The position numbers and the translations under genes are program-made. Below the pieces are notes generated by a model that did no database searches, had not been told where the DNA came from, and saw nothing but the letters and a program-made list of their open reading frames with translations. DNA of 64,000 bases from Paramagnetospirillum kuznetsovii (GTDB lineage Bacteria > Pseudomonadota > Alphaproteobacteria > Rhodospirillales > Magnetospirillaceae): the NCBI RefSeq assembly GCF_003284725.1, contig NZ_PGTO01000015.1, forward strand, positions 1-64,000, in the 5' to 3' direction. This document shows, in pieces, positions 31,628 to 41,330 of this stretch (its first letter is position 1; every line of letters starts with the position of its first letter).

Positions 31628-32713
31628 TCACCCCCGCACCGCGCCTTCGGTGAGGCCGACCAGGGCCTTCAACTCGGTGCGGGAATTGACGTTGCGCTTG
31701 CGCATGCGACCGGCGACGGCTTCCACCATTTGGGCCTTGCCGGGCATGCCGAACACCTGATTGAAGACGTTGCGGCCCATCACCCGATAGGCGGTGGACA
31801 GGCACACCGCCGCCTGGACCGTGGACAGCGACAGCCCGGCGAACAGTTCGGAACGAACCGTCTCGTTGACTCCGGCCAGGGCGGCGACCATCTCGCGCAT
31901 CTCGTGGCCGCTGCGGCTTCCCAGCACCTCGACCGCCTTCTTGTCGGTCATGGCTTCCCACCAGAACTCTTCCTGCGGCGTCCCCGAGAAGGACTGCACC
32001 GAGGCCACCGGCATGAAGGCGCCGCCGCGACGGGCGACCACCGTGGCCGATTGGGCGGGGGCACCGACCTCGAAGCGGGGCGGCAGCGGCGGCCGCGTCG
32101 CGGGAAGCCCATGGGACGGAGGGGGCGACGACCAGCCCGAGGCGGCGGCGGTAATGGCGTCCAACAGCTCAGCCTCGCGCACGTCAAGGATGCGCGGCCC
32201 CATTTCCAACACCTTTTCCACCGGCATGGGGGCGTAATGGGGCACCAAAGGCACCTGCCAGTCGTGGATCAGGTATTCGTTCATGGCCTGATACATGCGC
32301 CCGGCCCGCGACTTCGGATCATTGGGATCGCCGCCCAAGGTCTCCTTGAAGTGACGCTTGGCATGGGTGCGCACGATCATGGCGATGATGTCGTGAACGG
32401 AACGGCCGCAGCGAAGCTGCACGAAGTCGTCGTTGACCGGACGGCCGCGCGCGTCCACCAGCAGCGAGCGGAACTGGTCGCGGTGGCGGCGGAAGATCAG
32501 GATGCAGCCGTGCAGCAGTTCCGAACTGGCCATCACGGTGTCGTAGAAGTCCGGCCCGGCGATATCGCCGAAGGCCGGGACCAGCGCGCGGAAGATTTCG
32601 GCAACCGGTCCCTTCAGCGTCTCGTTGATGAAGCGGATGGCATCGCCATGGCCAAGCACCTTATCGGTTCGGCCAACGGTCACTCTCTTCGAGGCGACGT
32701 CGTCGCGAGGCAT
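31628..32713 (-). CDS. hypothetical protein
   Basis: A 361-aa soluble protein of unknown function; I do not recognise a family. It has no signal peptide or TM segment. The N-terminal half (residues about 1-190) is mixed helical with several charged pairs (RRHRDQFRSLL, THAKRHFKETLGG), followed by a proline-rich linker (SSPPPSH to PPLPPRF, about 194-215) and a helical C-terminal part ending in basic RMRKRN. Two domains joined by a flexible linker are likely. It is a single gene, 79 bp downstream of the hybrid kinase gene on the same strand, so co-transcription with it is possible. Confidence 0.75.
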   Translation of the reverse strand: MPRDDVASKRVTVGRTDKVLGHGDAIRFINETLKGPVAEIFRALVPAFGDIAGPDFYDTVMASSELLHGCILIFRRHRDQFRSLLVDARGRPVNDDFVQLRCGRSVHDIIAMIVRTHAKRHFKETLGGDPNDPKSRAGRMYQAMNEYLIHDWQVPLVPHYAPMPVEKVLEMGPRILDVREAELLDAITAAASGWSSPPPSHGLPATRPPLPPRFEVGAPAQSATVVARRGGAFMPVASVQSFSGTPQEEFWWEAMTDKKAVEVLGSRSGHEMREMVAALAGVNETVRSELFAGLSLSTVQAAVCLSTAYRVMGRNVFNQVFGMPGKAQMVEAVAGRMRKRNVNSRTELKALVGLTEGAVRG

Positions 32714-32792
32714 GCCTGTTTATCCCAAATTTACTACAGACTAAGCCAGAACGCGTATGCAAACAATCGACTTTTGTTGACAAGTTGTTCAC

Positions 32793-35732
32793 TTAAGTTA
32801 CAGAGGGCGTCCGCACCAATTGATCCAGCGCCTCCTTCAGACGGGCCAGATCCACCGGCTTGGCGAGGTAGAAATCCATGCCCGCCGCGATGCAGCGCTC
32901 GGCCTCGCCCGACAGCGCATTGGCGGTCAGGGCGATGATGGGAATGTGACCACCGTCACCGGCCAGCGCCTCGGCCTCACGGATGGCGGCGGTCAGATGG
33001 AATCCGTCCATCACCGGCATGTGGCAGTCGGAGACCACGGCGGCGAAGGGCCGCTCCCGCCATGCGGCCAGGGCGGTCGCGCCATCGGGGTGAAGCTCCA
33101 CCGCGTAGCCCAGTGTCCGCAATTGGCGGCAAATGACCTCCTGGTTCACCGGATGATCCTCGGCCACCAGGATGGGCGCGCCGTCCCAGGCGGGCTCTGC
33201 GGCGCTGACCGGCGGCAGCGAGGGCGCGCAGACGGCGCGGCTGACCGGCGAGGCTCGGGTGGTCCAGGCGGCGGCTTCCAGAATTTGCGTCCGGGTCAGG
33301 GGACGCCCCAGGAAACCGACGCAATGGGGCAGACGTTCAAGCGCGAACCGGTTGGCATCGCCCGAATCGACGAAGATCAGCGGCGTCGCGCCCAATGACG
33401 GCAATTGAGCGGCATCGAGCCCGGCGGTCGACAGCAGCGCCACGTCGAACGGCGCCTGGGTCGATGCCGCCTTGCTGGAAGCCGCCAAGGCCTCCCTGAC
33501 GCCGGGAACCCGCACCACCGCCGCCCCAGCCCTTTCGGCCTGCTGGGCGATCAAGGCCCGCTCCTCGGTCTCGGGATCGACCACCAGCACCCGCAGACCC
33601 AGGAAGTCCGCCTTGGCCGGATATTCTCCATCCGCATCCTCCAAGGCGGCCAAAGGCAGGCTGCACCAGAAGGTGGAGCCCAGGCCCGGTTGGCTTTCGA
33701 AACCGGCGGTCCCCTCCATCAGATCCACCAAGCGCTGGGTAATGGACAGGCCCAGGCCGGTGCCGCCGAAACGCCGGGTGGTCGAGGATTCCGCCTGGGA
33801 GAAAGGCTGAAACAGCCGATCGCGAATATCCGCGGCGATCCCGATACCCGTATCGATGATCCGCAGATGCACCAATATCCGGCCATCCTCGGTCCGACCG
33901 GCCCGTTCAGCATGGATGCTGACGCGCCCCTGGGCGGTGAACTTGATGGCATTGCCGGTCAGGTTGAAGAGGATCTGGCGCAGCCGCGTCGGATCGGCCA
34001 TCACCAGGGCGGGCAGCCCGGGATCGGCGAAGGCGGTCATGGTCAGTCCCTTGGCCGCCGCCGCCGGTCCCACCAGATGGACGACGCCGTCCATGAGCTG
34101 GGCCAGCGACACCGGCACCCGTTCAAGCTCCATGCGGCCCGCCTCGATCTTGGAGAAGTCCAGAACGTCGTCGATGATCCGCAACAGGGCGAGACCGGAT
34201 TCGCGGGTGGTCGCGATCAGCGCGCGCTGATCCTGATCCAGGGGGGTGAGGCCGAGAAGTTCCAGCAATCCCACCACGCCATTCATGGGCGTGCGGATTT
34301 CATGGCTCATGGCGGCCAGGAACGACGATTTGGCCAGATTGGCGGATTCGGCGGCCTCCTTTGCGCTGGTCAGGGCATGGATGGCGGAATCGCGATCCCC
34401 CGTGGCGTCATGGAATTTGGCCAGCACGCGATTGAACACGGCGGCGATCTCGGCGGCCTCGGTCTCGGGCGCGGCGGCCACCGGCCGCGAAAAGGATTGA
34501 GGGAATTCGTGGGCCTCCATCTGGGCAAGCAGATCCTGAAGCGTGCGGCGCTTGGCCTCGCCTTCCCACCGCTCGGATTCCGCCTTCTCTTCCTCCAACC
34601 GACGGCGTTCCACCGAGTTTTGCTTGAACACCTCGACGGTGCGGGCCATGGCCGCCAATTCATCATCGAGGTCGCGATCCTCCACTTCCTGGGTCCAATC
34701 CCCTTCCGCTCCCGCTTCCATGGCGCCTCGCAGGCTGAGCAACGGGCCACGGATGGATTGGCCGATCATCCAGCTGATCCAGGCGCTGGCGGCCAGCAGC
34801 AGAAGGGCCGCCACGGCGCCCACGCCTCCCAAGCGCACCAGTTGCTCGTGGGAGCGTCGCTGAAGCGTCTCCTCGCGGGCGCGGCCCTGGGCGATCAGCC
34901 GGTCGATAGCGCCGGACATGGCCGCCTGACTGGCGTCGACCTCGTCGGTCAGAATGCGCGAGCGCTCCTCGAAGCCACGCGACATGGCATCGATGGCCCC
35001 GGCCAGGGTACGGGCCCGCTGCGCCAGCACCTGCAAGGCGTCGCGCTGAAGATCGTTTCCGGCCAGGCCCTGCAAGACCGGCATGGTGTCGGTCATGCGT
35101 TCCAGGCTGGCATGGGCGCCGACGGCGCGAATGGGATTTCCGTTGAAGTAAAACACGTTGATGGCGATCAGCGTTTCGACGAAGTTTTCATGCGACTTCA
35201 CCAGGGCCGGTGCCAGCAGATCGCCGCTGCGCGTCCGCGCGGTGGAATTGAGAATGGCGTAAAGCCCGGACATCTCGCTGGTGGTCTGCAAGACTTGGCT
35301 TTCATAAAGTCGCGAAATGTCGGCGTTGACCGCCTTCAAGGTCTGAAACCCGCCGACGAATTTGCGCGCCGCCTCGTGCATGGCCACCGCGTCGTTGGAC
35401 AAAGGATTTTCATGGGCCGTCGCGTCGCCCATGGCGACGAACAACTCCTCGGACCGGCGCATGGCCTCCTTGAGAAGATCATCGGAGGGATTGGCGAGAT
35501 ACTGCCGAATCAGCCCTTGCAGCCGTCCGGCATGGACGTCGATATCGGCCAGCCCGCTGGTCTGGCGCTGGACCGTGCGCAATTGGACGAGATCGCCGTT
35601 GATGACCGAGGCGGCATGCCATCCCAGCCCCCCCACCGCCAGGGCGACGAACACGTTCATGGCCACCACAAGCGGGATACGCCATGCGATGGGCAGGGAT
35701 CTGATCCAGCGAATGAGCCGTTGCGTGGACAT
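32793..35732 (-). CDS. hybrid histidine kinase with one degenerate receiver
   Basis: A 979-aa membrane sensor: TM1 near residues 17-40, a periplasmic helical region to about 300, TM2 at about 303-325, HAMP, HisKA ([17 protein letters not shown]), and HATPase ([17 protein letters not shown]). Two receiver-like domains follow. The first lacks the acidic pocket and the phosphoacceptor (LLSTAGLD where LLDxxMP is expected) and is probably inactive. The second has [19 protein letters not shown] and the lysine in AKPVD and looks functional. ATG 35732 has a GGGGAAGGGGAAG leader; a TTG at 35756 is less likely. No Hpt domain is present, so a separate Hpt protein may be needed. Confidence 0.92.
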   Translation of the reverse strand: MSTQRLIRWIRSLPIAWRIPLVVAMNVFVALAVGGLGWHAASVINGDLVQLRTVQRQTSGLADIDVHAGRLQGLIRQYLANPSDDLLKEAMRRSEELFVAMGDATAHENPLSNDAVAMHEAARKFVGGFQTLKAVNADISRLYESQVLQTTSEMSGLYAILNSTARTRSGDLLAPALVKSHENFVETLIAINVFYFNGNPIRAVGAHASLERMTDTMPVLQGLAGNDLQRDALQVLAQRARTLAGAIDAMSRGFEERSRILTDEVDASQAAMSGAIDRLIAQGRAREETLQRRSHEQLVRLGGVGAVAALLLLAASAWISWMIGQSIRGPLLSLRGAMEAGAEGDWTQEVEDRDLDDELAAMARTVEVFKQNSVERRRLEEEKAESERWEGEAKRRTLQDLLAQMEAHEFPQSFSRPVAAAPETEAAEIAAVFNRVLAKFHDATGDRDSAIHALTSAKEAAESANLAKSSFLAAMSHEIRTPMNGVVGLLELLGLTPLDQDQRALIATTRESGLALLRIIDDVLDFSKIEAGRMELERVPVSLAQLMDGVVHLVGPAAAAKGLTMTAFADPGLPALVMADPTRLRQILFNLTGNAIKFTAQGRVSIHAERAGRTEDGRILVHLRIIDTGIGIAADIRDRLFQPFSQAESSTTRRFGGTGLGLSITQRLVDLMEGTAGFESQPGLGSTFWCSLPLAALEDADGEYPAKADFLGLRVLVVDPETEERALIAQQAERAGAAVVRVPGVREALAASSKAASTQAPFDVALLSTAGLDAAQLPSLGATPLIFVDSGDANRFALERLPHCVGFLGRPLTRTQILEAAAWTTRASPVSRAVCAPSLPPVSAAEPAWDGAPILVAEDHPVNQEVICRQLRTLGYAVELHPDGATALAAWRERPFAAVVSDCHMPVMDGFHLTAAIREAEALAGDGGHIPIIALTANALSGEAERCIAAGMDFYLAKPVDLARLKEALDQLVRTPSVT

Positions 35733-35923
35733 CAGAGACGGCTTCCCCTTCCCCAAGGCGCCGGGCGACGCGTCACACCCATGGTAGCCGCCCGCAGCCC
35801 AAGGGGGAAGCCATGTTGCGGGACCACCGGGCCGATCCCAACAGAAAGGGTTTCACTTGACCAAAATCAAACATTCCTCCAGCATGTTCTCCGATTTCAA
35901 TTTTAGAATGGATGTGCGCGGCC

Positions 35924-36358
35924 ATGCGCCTCACGTTGCATACCGACTACGCCATGCGGGTTTTGGTCCATGTCGGGCTGCGCAACGGCGATCTCGTCAC
36001 CATTACCGAGATTGCCGATTGCTATGGCATTTCCAAGAATCATTTGACCAAGGTCGTCCATCAGTTGGGGCGCATCGGATATCTTGAGACCGTGCGCGGC
36101 AAATATGGCGGCGTCCGGCTGCTGCGGCAGCCCGACGACATCCGCCTCGGCGACTTCATCCGCGACACCGAGGAAGATTTTTCGCTGGTGCGCTGCATGC
36201 GTTGCGAATCCTCGGCCGAATGCCGCCTCAGCGGTCAGTGCATCGCCCATGACGCGCTGTCGGCCGGATTGCGGGCCTTCTTCGCGGAATTGAACCGCTA
36301 TACCTTGGCCGACATGCTGGCGACCCAGCGCAGCGCCGCCGCCGCCGCCGCTGAATAA
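35924..36358 (+). CDS. nsrR: Rrf2-family regulator, NsrR-like
   Basis: A 144-aa winged-helix regulator. MRLTLHTDYAMRVLVHVGL at the start and the HTH ITEIADCYGISKNHLTKVV match NsrR, a nitric-oxide-sensing [Fe-S] repressor. Four cysteines (C91, C94, C100, C106) lie in the expected ligand region, allowing a cluster. The first ATG in frame is 35912; ATG 35924 gives the family-typical N-terminus. Targets are not evident nearby; no typical nitric oxide detoxification gene follows. The symbol is given from sequence resemblance, so another Rrf2 member is possible. Confidence 0.8.
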   Translation: MRLTLHTDYAMRVLVHVGLRNGDLVTITEIADCYGISKNHLTKVVHQLGRIGYLETVRGKYGGVRLLRQPDDIRLGDFIRDTEEDFSLVRCMRCESSAECRLSGQCIAHDALSAGLRAFFAELNRYTLADMLATQRSAAAAAAE

Positions 36359-36436
36359 GCACAAACTAAACGGCGGGTTTCTTGGCGTCGCAATTCAGTG
36401 TATCCCTGGGACGGGGGTCTTCACTGGGGGAAAGTC

Positions 36437-37219
36437 ATGTCCACTTCCGATATCGCTGACAACGAAAACGAACTGAGGGTCATCAACGAGTTTCTGGACG
36501 AGTTGCGCGACACCGCCAGCCAATTGCAGGTTTTGCTCGGGAACCTCCGCTCCCACAGTGTACCCGCCGACGAAGGCTTGGCGACACTCAAGCGCGAGGC
36601 GAGCAATCTGCGCAGCCACGCCCAGGGCCTCAACCTGCCCATGATCAAGCTGGTGACCCACCGGCTGGACGAATACATGGGAGATCTGAAGGCGGTCGGC
36701 AGCGCCGAGCTGGATGAAATCCAGGTGTTCGTCGACAAGATCGAGAAGCTGGCCGACGGCGAACATGTCTCGGAAACCGACGCGCCCGCCGTGGTGCGCG
36801 CCCTGCCCGCCAAGCGCTCCGCCGACATCGACTTCGGCAAGATCGAGAAGAAGAACGTCGAGATCCTGCTGGTGCTGCCGGAAAAGGCCATGTCGCGCAT
36901 CGTCGAGCGCGAATTGGCCGCCTGCGGCTATCGCACATCCACCATCCGCGACGGATTCGCCGCCATCGAGACGGTGGTTCGCACCCGTCCCGACATGGTG
37001 CTGGCGTCCATGGAATTGGGGCTGCTGTCGGGCATCGACCTGGGCAATGCCCTGGCCGCCATGATGCCCACCCAGCAGATTCCGTTCGCTCTGTTCACCA
37101 GCTACGAGTGGGGCAATCCCAAGCTAAGGGGTCTGCCCGCCCGCGCGGCGGTGATCCGCAAGGGACCGCAGTTCGGCGACGATCTCGCCGAGACCCTGGC
37201 GCGGTTCGAAATCACCTGA
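36437..37219 (+). CDS. Hpt-like/receiver-like protein lacking phosphoacceptors
   Basis: A 260-aa protein. Residues 10-110 are helical and resemble Hpt-type domains (KREASNLRSHAQGLNLPMI then THRLDEYM), but the position of the phospho-histidine appears to be serine (about 56). The C-terminal half (about 137-258) has a receiver-like pattern (VEILLVLPEKAMSR, FALFTSYEW, VIRKGP) in which the phosphoacceptor aspartate is missing (LASMELG). GGGGGAAAG precedes ATG 36437. It may work as a phosphorylation-independent scaffold or regulator; this is inference. It follows the NsrR-like gene by 78 bp. Confidence 0.72.
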   Translation: MSTSDIADNENELRVINEFLDELRDTASQLQVLLGNLRSHSVPADEGLATLKREASNLRSHAQGLNLPMIKLVTHRLDEYMGDLKAVGSAELDEIQVFVDKIEKLADGEHVSETDAPAVVRALPAKRSADIDFGKIEKKNVEILLVLPEKAMSRIVERELAACGYRTSTIRDGFAAIETVVRTRPDMVLASMELGLLSGIDLGNALAAMMPTQQIPFALFTSYEWGNPKLRGLPARAAVIRKGPQFGDDLAETLARFEIT

Positions 37220-37256
37220 CATTCTGTCACCCGGCGGCACGCGACCGGAGATAGCC

Positions 37257-37610
37257 ATGCTGGGTTCCCTGACCATTCTGTTGCTGTGCCAGTTGGCGGG
37301 CGAGGTCGTCGTTCGCCTGCTGGGACTGCCGCTTCCCGGCCCCGTGGTGGGGATGGTGATCCTGTTCCTGGGACTGGTGATCCGCGGGCGTGTCCCAACC
37401 ACCATGGAGCAATCCGTTCGTGCCATTCTGGGTAATTTCGCCCTGCTGTTCATTCCGGCCAGCGTCGGCGTCATGGTCCATCTGGCCGCCATCTGGGCTG
37501 AAATCCTTCCCATCACGGCGGCCGTCCTGGGCAGCACCGTCGCCACCATCGTCGTCGCCGGGCGCCTGATGCAGGCCTTGAGCCGTCACAAGCGGGAAGA
37601 CGCGGCATGA
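37257..37610 (+). CDS. lrgA: LrgA/CidA-family holin-like membrane protein
   Basis: A 117-aa protein with four TM helices and the family motif GLPLPGPVVGMVILFLGLV (about 22-40). LrgA/CidA proteins were described as holin-like modulators of autolysis and are linked in several bacteria to pyruvate or glycolate transport. The stop overlaps the start of the LrgB gene (ATGA), so both are co-translated. No two-component LytSR pair is adjacent. Confidence 0.9.
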   Translation: MLGSLTILLLCQLAGEVVVRLLGLPLPGPVVGMVILFLGLVIRGRVPTTMEQSVRAILGNFALLFIPASVGVMVHLAAIWAEILPITAAVLGSTVATIVVAGRLMQALSRHKREDAA

Positions 37611-38326
37611 GCGGCGATCTGACCAGCATCTGGGTCTATCTCTCCACCTCGCCCCTGCTGGGGCTGACCTCCACCTTGCTGGCCTATCAGGCGGCCATGT
37701 GGATATTCGAGCGCGGCGGCCGTTCGCCGCTGCTCAATCCCATCCTGATTTCGGTCTCCATGATCGCCGGCTTCCTGATGGCCACCGGCACCGAGTACCG
37801 CACCTATTTCGACGGGGCGCAGTTCGTTCACTTCCTGCTGGGACCGGCGACGGTGGCCCTGGCGGTGCCGCTCTACAACCAGTTGCCCTTGCTGCGCCGT
37901 TCATGGGCGGCGGTACTGGCGGTGGTTCTGGTGGGCGCGCTGATGGCGGGTGGCAGCGCCGTGCTGATCGCCTGGGCCATGGGCGGATCGGAGAAGATCC
38001 TGCTCTCCCTGGCCGCCAAGTCGGTGACCATTCCCATCGCCATGGGCGTCACCGAACGCATCGGCGGCATTCCGTCGCTGACGGCGGTCATGGTGATGCT
38101 GACCGGGGTGTTCGGCGCCGTCACCGGTGGCTGGATCCTGGACATGGCGCGGGTGCGCGATCAGGCGGCGCGCGGCCTCGCCATGGGCATCGCCTCCCAC
38201 GGCATCGGCACGGTGCGGGCGCTGCAGATGAGCGAGACGGCGGGCGCTTTCGGCGGCTTGGCCATCGGCCTGACCGGTCTGGTCACCGCCGTGCTGGTTC
38301 CCCTGATCCATAGCTGGATCAGATAG
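37607..38326 (+). CDS. lrgB: LrgB-family membrane protein
   Basis: A 239-aa polytopic membrane protein (about 7 helices) of the LrgB/PlgG family, partner of LrgA. Typical segments are LNPILISVSMIAG, FLLGPATVALAVPLY, KSVTIPIAMGVTERIGG and ASHGIGTVRALQMSE. The pair may export three-carbon acids or act in envelope stress. Its 3' end overlaps the convergent hypothetical gene by 8 bp. Confidence 0.93.
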   Translation: MSGDLTSIWVYLSTSPLLGLTSTLLAYQAAMWIFERGGRSPLLNPILISVSMIAGFLMATGTEYRTYFDGAQFVHFLLGPATVALAVPLYNQLPLLRRSWAAVLAVVLVGALMAGGSAVLIAWAMGGSEKILLSLAAKSVTIPIAMGVTERIGGIPSLTAVMVMLTGVFGAVTGGWILDMARVRDQAARGLAMGIASHGIGTVRALQMSETAGAFGGLAIGLTGLVTAVLVPLIHSWIR

Positions 38327-38915
38327 CCAGATATTTCCTGATCCCGGAGATATTCCAGCCCTTGGCGGCATCCACCAGAAGATCGCTGCTGCCCAGGCTG
38401 TCGCCCTCGATCTGCAGCAGCACCCGGTTGCCCAGGATAAGCATGATCTCGCCCGCCCGATTGGTCGCGTCCCAGCGCAACAGCGCGTCCTCGCCCCCGA
38501 TCTTGACCCGGCGCATATTGGGCTGGGCCGGTGCGTTGGCGGCGAATTGCAAGGCGGCGGACGAGACCGCCGGGCTGTCCAGAATCAAGGTGGCGTTGAG
38601 ACTTGCGTCATCGCGGGCATAGGCGCGGCTGACGGCAAAGCCGCCGCCCGCGCTGGCCAGCCCCTGGGTCTCAGGGGCCTCTGCCTGCCACGAGGCCAGT
38701 GGCGCGGGCAGGAACTCCGCCAGCGCCTTGCCGAGACGGCCGTGCAGATCGGCGATGACCGCTTCCAGTTCGCTAGCGGCGCGGGCGATGTCGCCCCTGG
38801 CATGGGCGGCCTTGGCGGCCTCCATGCGGGTGGCAACCGACTCCGTCGCCGTCGCCGAAAGCCCCGACAAGGCCAGAGCGGCGGCAATGCACCCCATGAA
38901 CAACGCCTGACGCAT
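38319..38915 (-). CDS. exported hypothetical protein
   Basis: A 198-aa protein with a Sec signal peptide (residues about 1-24, cleavage near SATATES). The mature part begins with an alanine-rich helical stretch and continues as a mixed fold with ATLILDSPAV and RWDATNRAGEIMLILGNRVLLQIEG, which resemble small periplasmic proteins of unknown function. ATG 38915 is chosen because the signal peptide starts there; longer frames overlap the divergent membrane-protein gene. Function unknown. Confidence 0.75.
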   Translation of the reverse strand: MRQALFMGCIAAALALSGLSATATESVATRMEAAKAAHARGDIARAASELEAVIADLHGRLGKALAEFLPAPLASWQAEAPETQGLASAGGGFAVSRAYARDDASLNATLILDSPAVSSAALQFAANAPAQPNMRRVKIGGEDALLRWDATNRAGEIMLILGNRVLLQIEGDSLGSSDLLVDAAKGWNISGIRKYLAI

Positions 38916-39008
38916 GATCCCCGCCAAACCGAAACCCGATGCGTCGAGCTTTACAACGACGCGGGCGAGGCGGCAAGGTGACAGTGTGAAACCGACCGGA
39001 TCCATTGC

Positions 39009-40232
39009 GTGAACATCGTCTTTCTCGTCCTTGTCGTCGGCTCGTTCCTGGTCTCGGCCATGGCGGAGCTGTCCGGAACCCACGGCGCCATGGAATCCCT
39101 GTCCGCCGCCGTCATCGACGCCGCCGCCGCCGCCGTTCCGCTGGTGCTGGGGCTGGTGGGGATCATGGCGCTGTTCCTCGGCCTGATGAAGGTGGCCGAG
39201 GAGGGCGGCCTGCTCGCCGCCACCGCCCGCCTGCTGGAACCGCCGTTGCGCCGCCTGTTCCCTGAAATCCCGACCGGCCATCCCGCCATGGGGGCCATGG
39301 TGATGAATGTCGCCGCCAATCTGCTGGGCCTGGGCAATGCCGCCACGCCCTTCGGCATCCGCGCCATGGAGCATCTCGAGGCGCTGAACCCCCGCAAGGG
39401 CACCGCCAGCAATGCCCAGGTGCTGTTTCTCGCCATCAACACCGCCGGAGTCACCTTGCTTCCCACCAAGGTGATCGCGCTACGCGCCTCGCTGGGCGCC
39501 GCCGATCCCACCAATGTGGTGGCGCCCACCCTGGTCGCCACCCTGGTCGCCGCCACGGTGGCCATCATCGCCGCCAAGAGCCTGCAAGGGCTGTGGTGGC
39601 CGGACCCGGCCGCGCCGCCCCCCGTGCAGGCGTCGTCCGCGTCACTGTGGCCCAGCCTGCTGGCCCTGGCGGGCCTGCTGGGCGCCATTCCGCTGCTATT
39701 GGCCAATGGCCGCGTCATCGGTCCCTGGATCATGCCGGGGCTGGTGGCCGGCCTGCTGCTCTACGGCGCGGCGCGGCGGGTGCGCATCTATGAATGCTTC
39801 GTCGAAGGCGCCAAGGAAGGCTTCGCCGTCGCCGTGCGCATCATTCCCTATCTGGTGGCCATCCTGGTCGCCATCGGCATGTTCCGCGCCTCCGGCGCCA
39901 TGGATCTGGTGCTGCGGCCGCTGGGGCAACTGACGGCGCCGTTGGGCCTGCCCGCCGAGGCGCTGACCATGGCGGTCATGCGCACCTTGTCGGGATCGGG
40001 CTCCTATGGCTTGCTGGCGGCCCATCTCAAGGATGCGTCCATCGGTCCGGACGGCTATCTGGGAACCCTGCTCGGCACCATCTACGGCTCCACCGAGACC
40101 ACTTTCTACGTGCTGGCGGTCTATTTCGGCGCGGTGCAGGTCCGCCGCATCCGCCACGCCCTGGCGGTGGGCCTGATCGCCGACTTCGCCGCCCTGGTGG
40201 CGGCGGTGGTGGTGTGCGGCGTGATGTTCTAG
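39009..40232 (+). CDS. nucleoside-recognition (SpmA-SpmB fusion type) membrane protein
   Basis: A 407-aa polytopic membrane protein that fuses two nucleoside-recognition (Gate) domains, equivalent to SpmA and SpmB of spore formers, which are also widespread in non-sporulating bacteria. Typical segments are PAMGAMVMNVAANLLGLGNAATPFG in the first half and TMAVMRTLSGSGSYGLLAAHL and GSTETTFYVLAVYFG in the second. The start is GTG 39009. Its exact transport substrate is unknown. It converges on the NUDIX gene. Confidence 0.88.
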   Translation: MNIVFLVLVVGSFLVSAMAELSGTHGAMESLSAAVIDAAAAAVPLVLGLVGIMALFLGLMKVAEEGGLLAATARLLEPPLRRLFPEIPTGHPAMGAMVMNVAANLLGLGNAATPFGIRAMEHLEALNPRKGTASNAQVLFLAINTAGVTLLPTKVIALRASLGAADPTNVVAPTLVATLVAATVAIIAAKSLQGLWWPDPAAPPPVQASSASLWPSLLALAGLLGAIPLLLANGRVIGPWIMPGLVAGLLLYGAARRVRIYECFVEGAKEGFAVAVRIIPYLVAILVAIGMFRASGAMDLVLRPLGQLTAPLGLPAEALTMAVMRTLSGSGSYGLLAAHLKDASIGPDGYLGTLLGTIYGSTETTFYVLAVYFGAVQVRRIRHALAVGLIADFAALVAAVVVCGVMF

Positions 40233-40831
40233 GCCCAGCGCTTGCGCAGGTCGGATTTTTCCAGCATCAGCCATTGAATGGCGACGGCGGCCATGGCGTT
40301 GTTGATGCGGCCGTCCTTGACCATGGCATAGGCTTCGTCGGTGGAGACCACGAAGGCGCGGATATCCTCGCCCTCGTGCTCGAGGCCGTGAAAGCCCGAT
40401 ACCCCCGAGGCATCGACGCGGGCGCAGTACAGCCTGACCGTCTCGGACGAGCCTCCGGCGGTCACCAGATAATCGCCGATGCGCATCATGTCGGTAGGCT
40501 CGGCGCCCGCCTCCTCGGCGGTTTCGCGCCGCGCCACATCGTCGGGATGCTCGCCCTCGTCGATGATTCCCGCCACGCATTCGATCAGCCAGGGATGCCA
40601 CCCCGCCGCCAGGGCGCCGCAACGGAACTGTTCGATCAGCACCACCTGGTCGCGGTCGGGATCGTAGAGCAGCACCACCACGGAATGGCCGCGCTCGAAA
40701 ATCTCGCGCTCCATGACCTGGGTCCAGCCGCCCGCGAAGGTGCGATGCCGCAGGCGATAGCGGTCGATGCGGAAATAGCCCTTGAACACGGTATCCCGGC
40801 CGAGGATTTCAACGTCGGTCTTTGCGTCCAA
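40229..40831 (-). CDS. NUDIX hydrolase, ADP-ribose pyrophosphatase type
   Basis: A 200-aa enzyme with a perfect NUDIX box (GIIDEGE followed by seven residues and RETAEEAGA, about 90-112). The flanking layout, with an N-terminal beta domain YFRIDRYRLRHR and PYLVTAGGSSE-like segment after the box, matches NudF-type ADP-ribose pyrophosphatases that hydrolyse ADP-ribose to AMP and ribose-5-phosphate. Its stop overlaps the convergent membrane-protein gene by 4 bp. Confidence 0.91.
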   Translation of the reverse strand: MDAKTDVEILGRDTVFKGYFRIDRYRLRHRTFAGGWTQVMEREIFERGHSVVVLLYDPDRDQVVLIEQFRCGALAAGWHPWLIECVAGIIDEGEHPDDVARRETAEEAGAEPTDMMRIGDYLVTAGGSSETVRLYCARVDASGVSGFHGLEHEGEDIRAFVVSTDEAYAMVKDGRINNAMAAVAIQWLMLEKSDLRKRWA

Positions 40832-40851
40832 GCTCGCCCTCTTCGATCAAC

Positions 40852-41325
40852 TCAGGTTCCCAGCAGGGAGCCCACGGTCCCGATGAAAATGGTCAGCATC
40901 CCCAGGATCAGGTTGATGGTGACGATGTGGCGGATCCGCGCCTGATATTCGGCGGTCTTGGGGAAATCCCCGGCGGCGAAGGCCCGCTTGAAGCCCTGCC
41001 AGGGGCCGAAGAACAGTTGCACATACAGTCCCATCATGACCAGGCCGGACAACTGCATGACGTCCACATGGCTGGGACCGCCTGAGAACCCGCCGCGAAA
41101 GCCGAACAGCAGCACGCCATAGCCGGTCGCCAACAGACCGATGATGCTGATCCAGACGAAGGTGAAGAAGCGCGGCAGCACTTGGCGCCATACACCCAGA
41201 CGCTGGGCAGGCTCCAACTCTCCCAGGACCGGACGCAGGATCACATGGGCGAAGAACATTCCACCGACCCAGACCACCGCCGCCAAGGTATGGATCCCCA
41301 TGGCCAGTCCGTAAGTGTAGTCCAT
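40852..41325 (-). CDS. CopD-like membrane protein
   Basis: A 157-aa protein with four predicted TM helices. MDYTYGLAMGIHTLAAVVWVGGMFFAHVIL is a common start of small CopD-domain proteins, and the terminal RHIVTINLILGMLTIFIG matches the family end. CopD proteins have been linked to copper uptake, and relatives lack a defined role. ATG 41325 begins 5 bp after the ParA-like gene stop, suggesting one transcript. Longer upstream frames run antisense-like through the ParA gene and are not used. Confidence 0.82.
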   Translation of the reverse strand: MDYTYGLAMGIHTLAAVVWVGGMFFAHVILRPVLGELEPAQRLGVWRQVLPRFFTFVWISIIGLLATGYGVLLFGFRGGFSGGPSHVDVMQLSGLVMMGLYVQLFFGPWQGFKRAFAAGDFPKTAEYQARIRHIVTINLILGMLTIFIGTVGSLLGT

Positions 41326-41330
41326 CTCGC

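Noticed and set aside
33405-35906. 833-codon plus-strand open frame opposite the hybrid kinase
   Set aside because: Antisense shadow of a high-GC gene; the minus strand has intact TM, kinase and receiver motifs.
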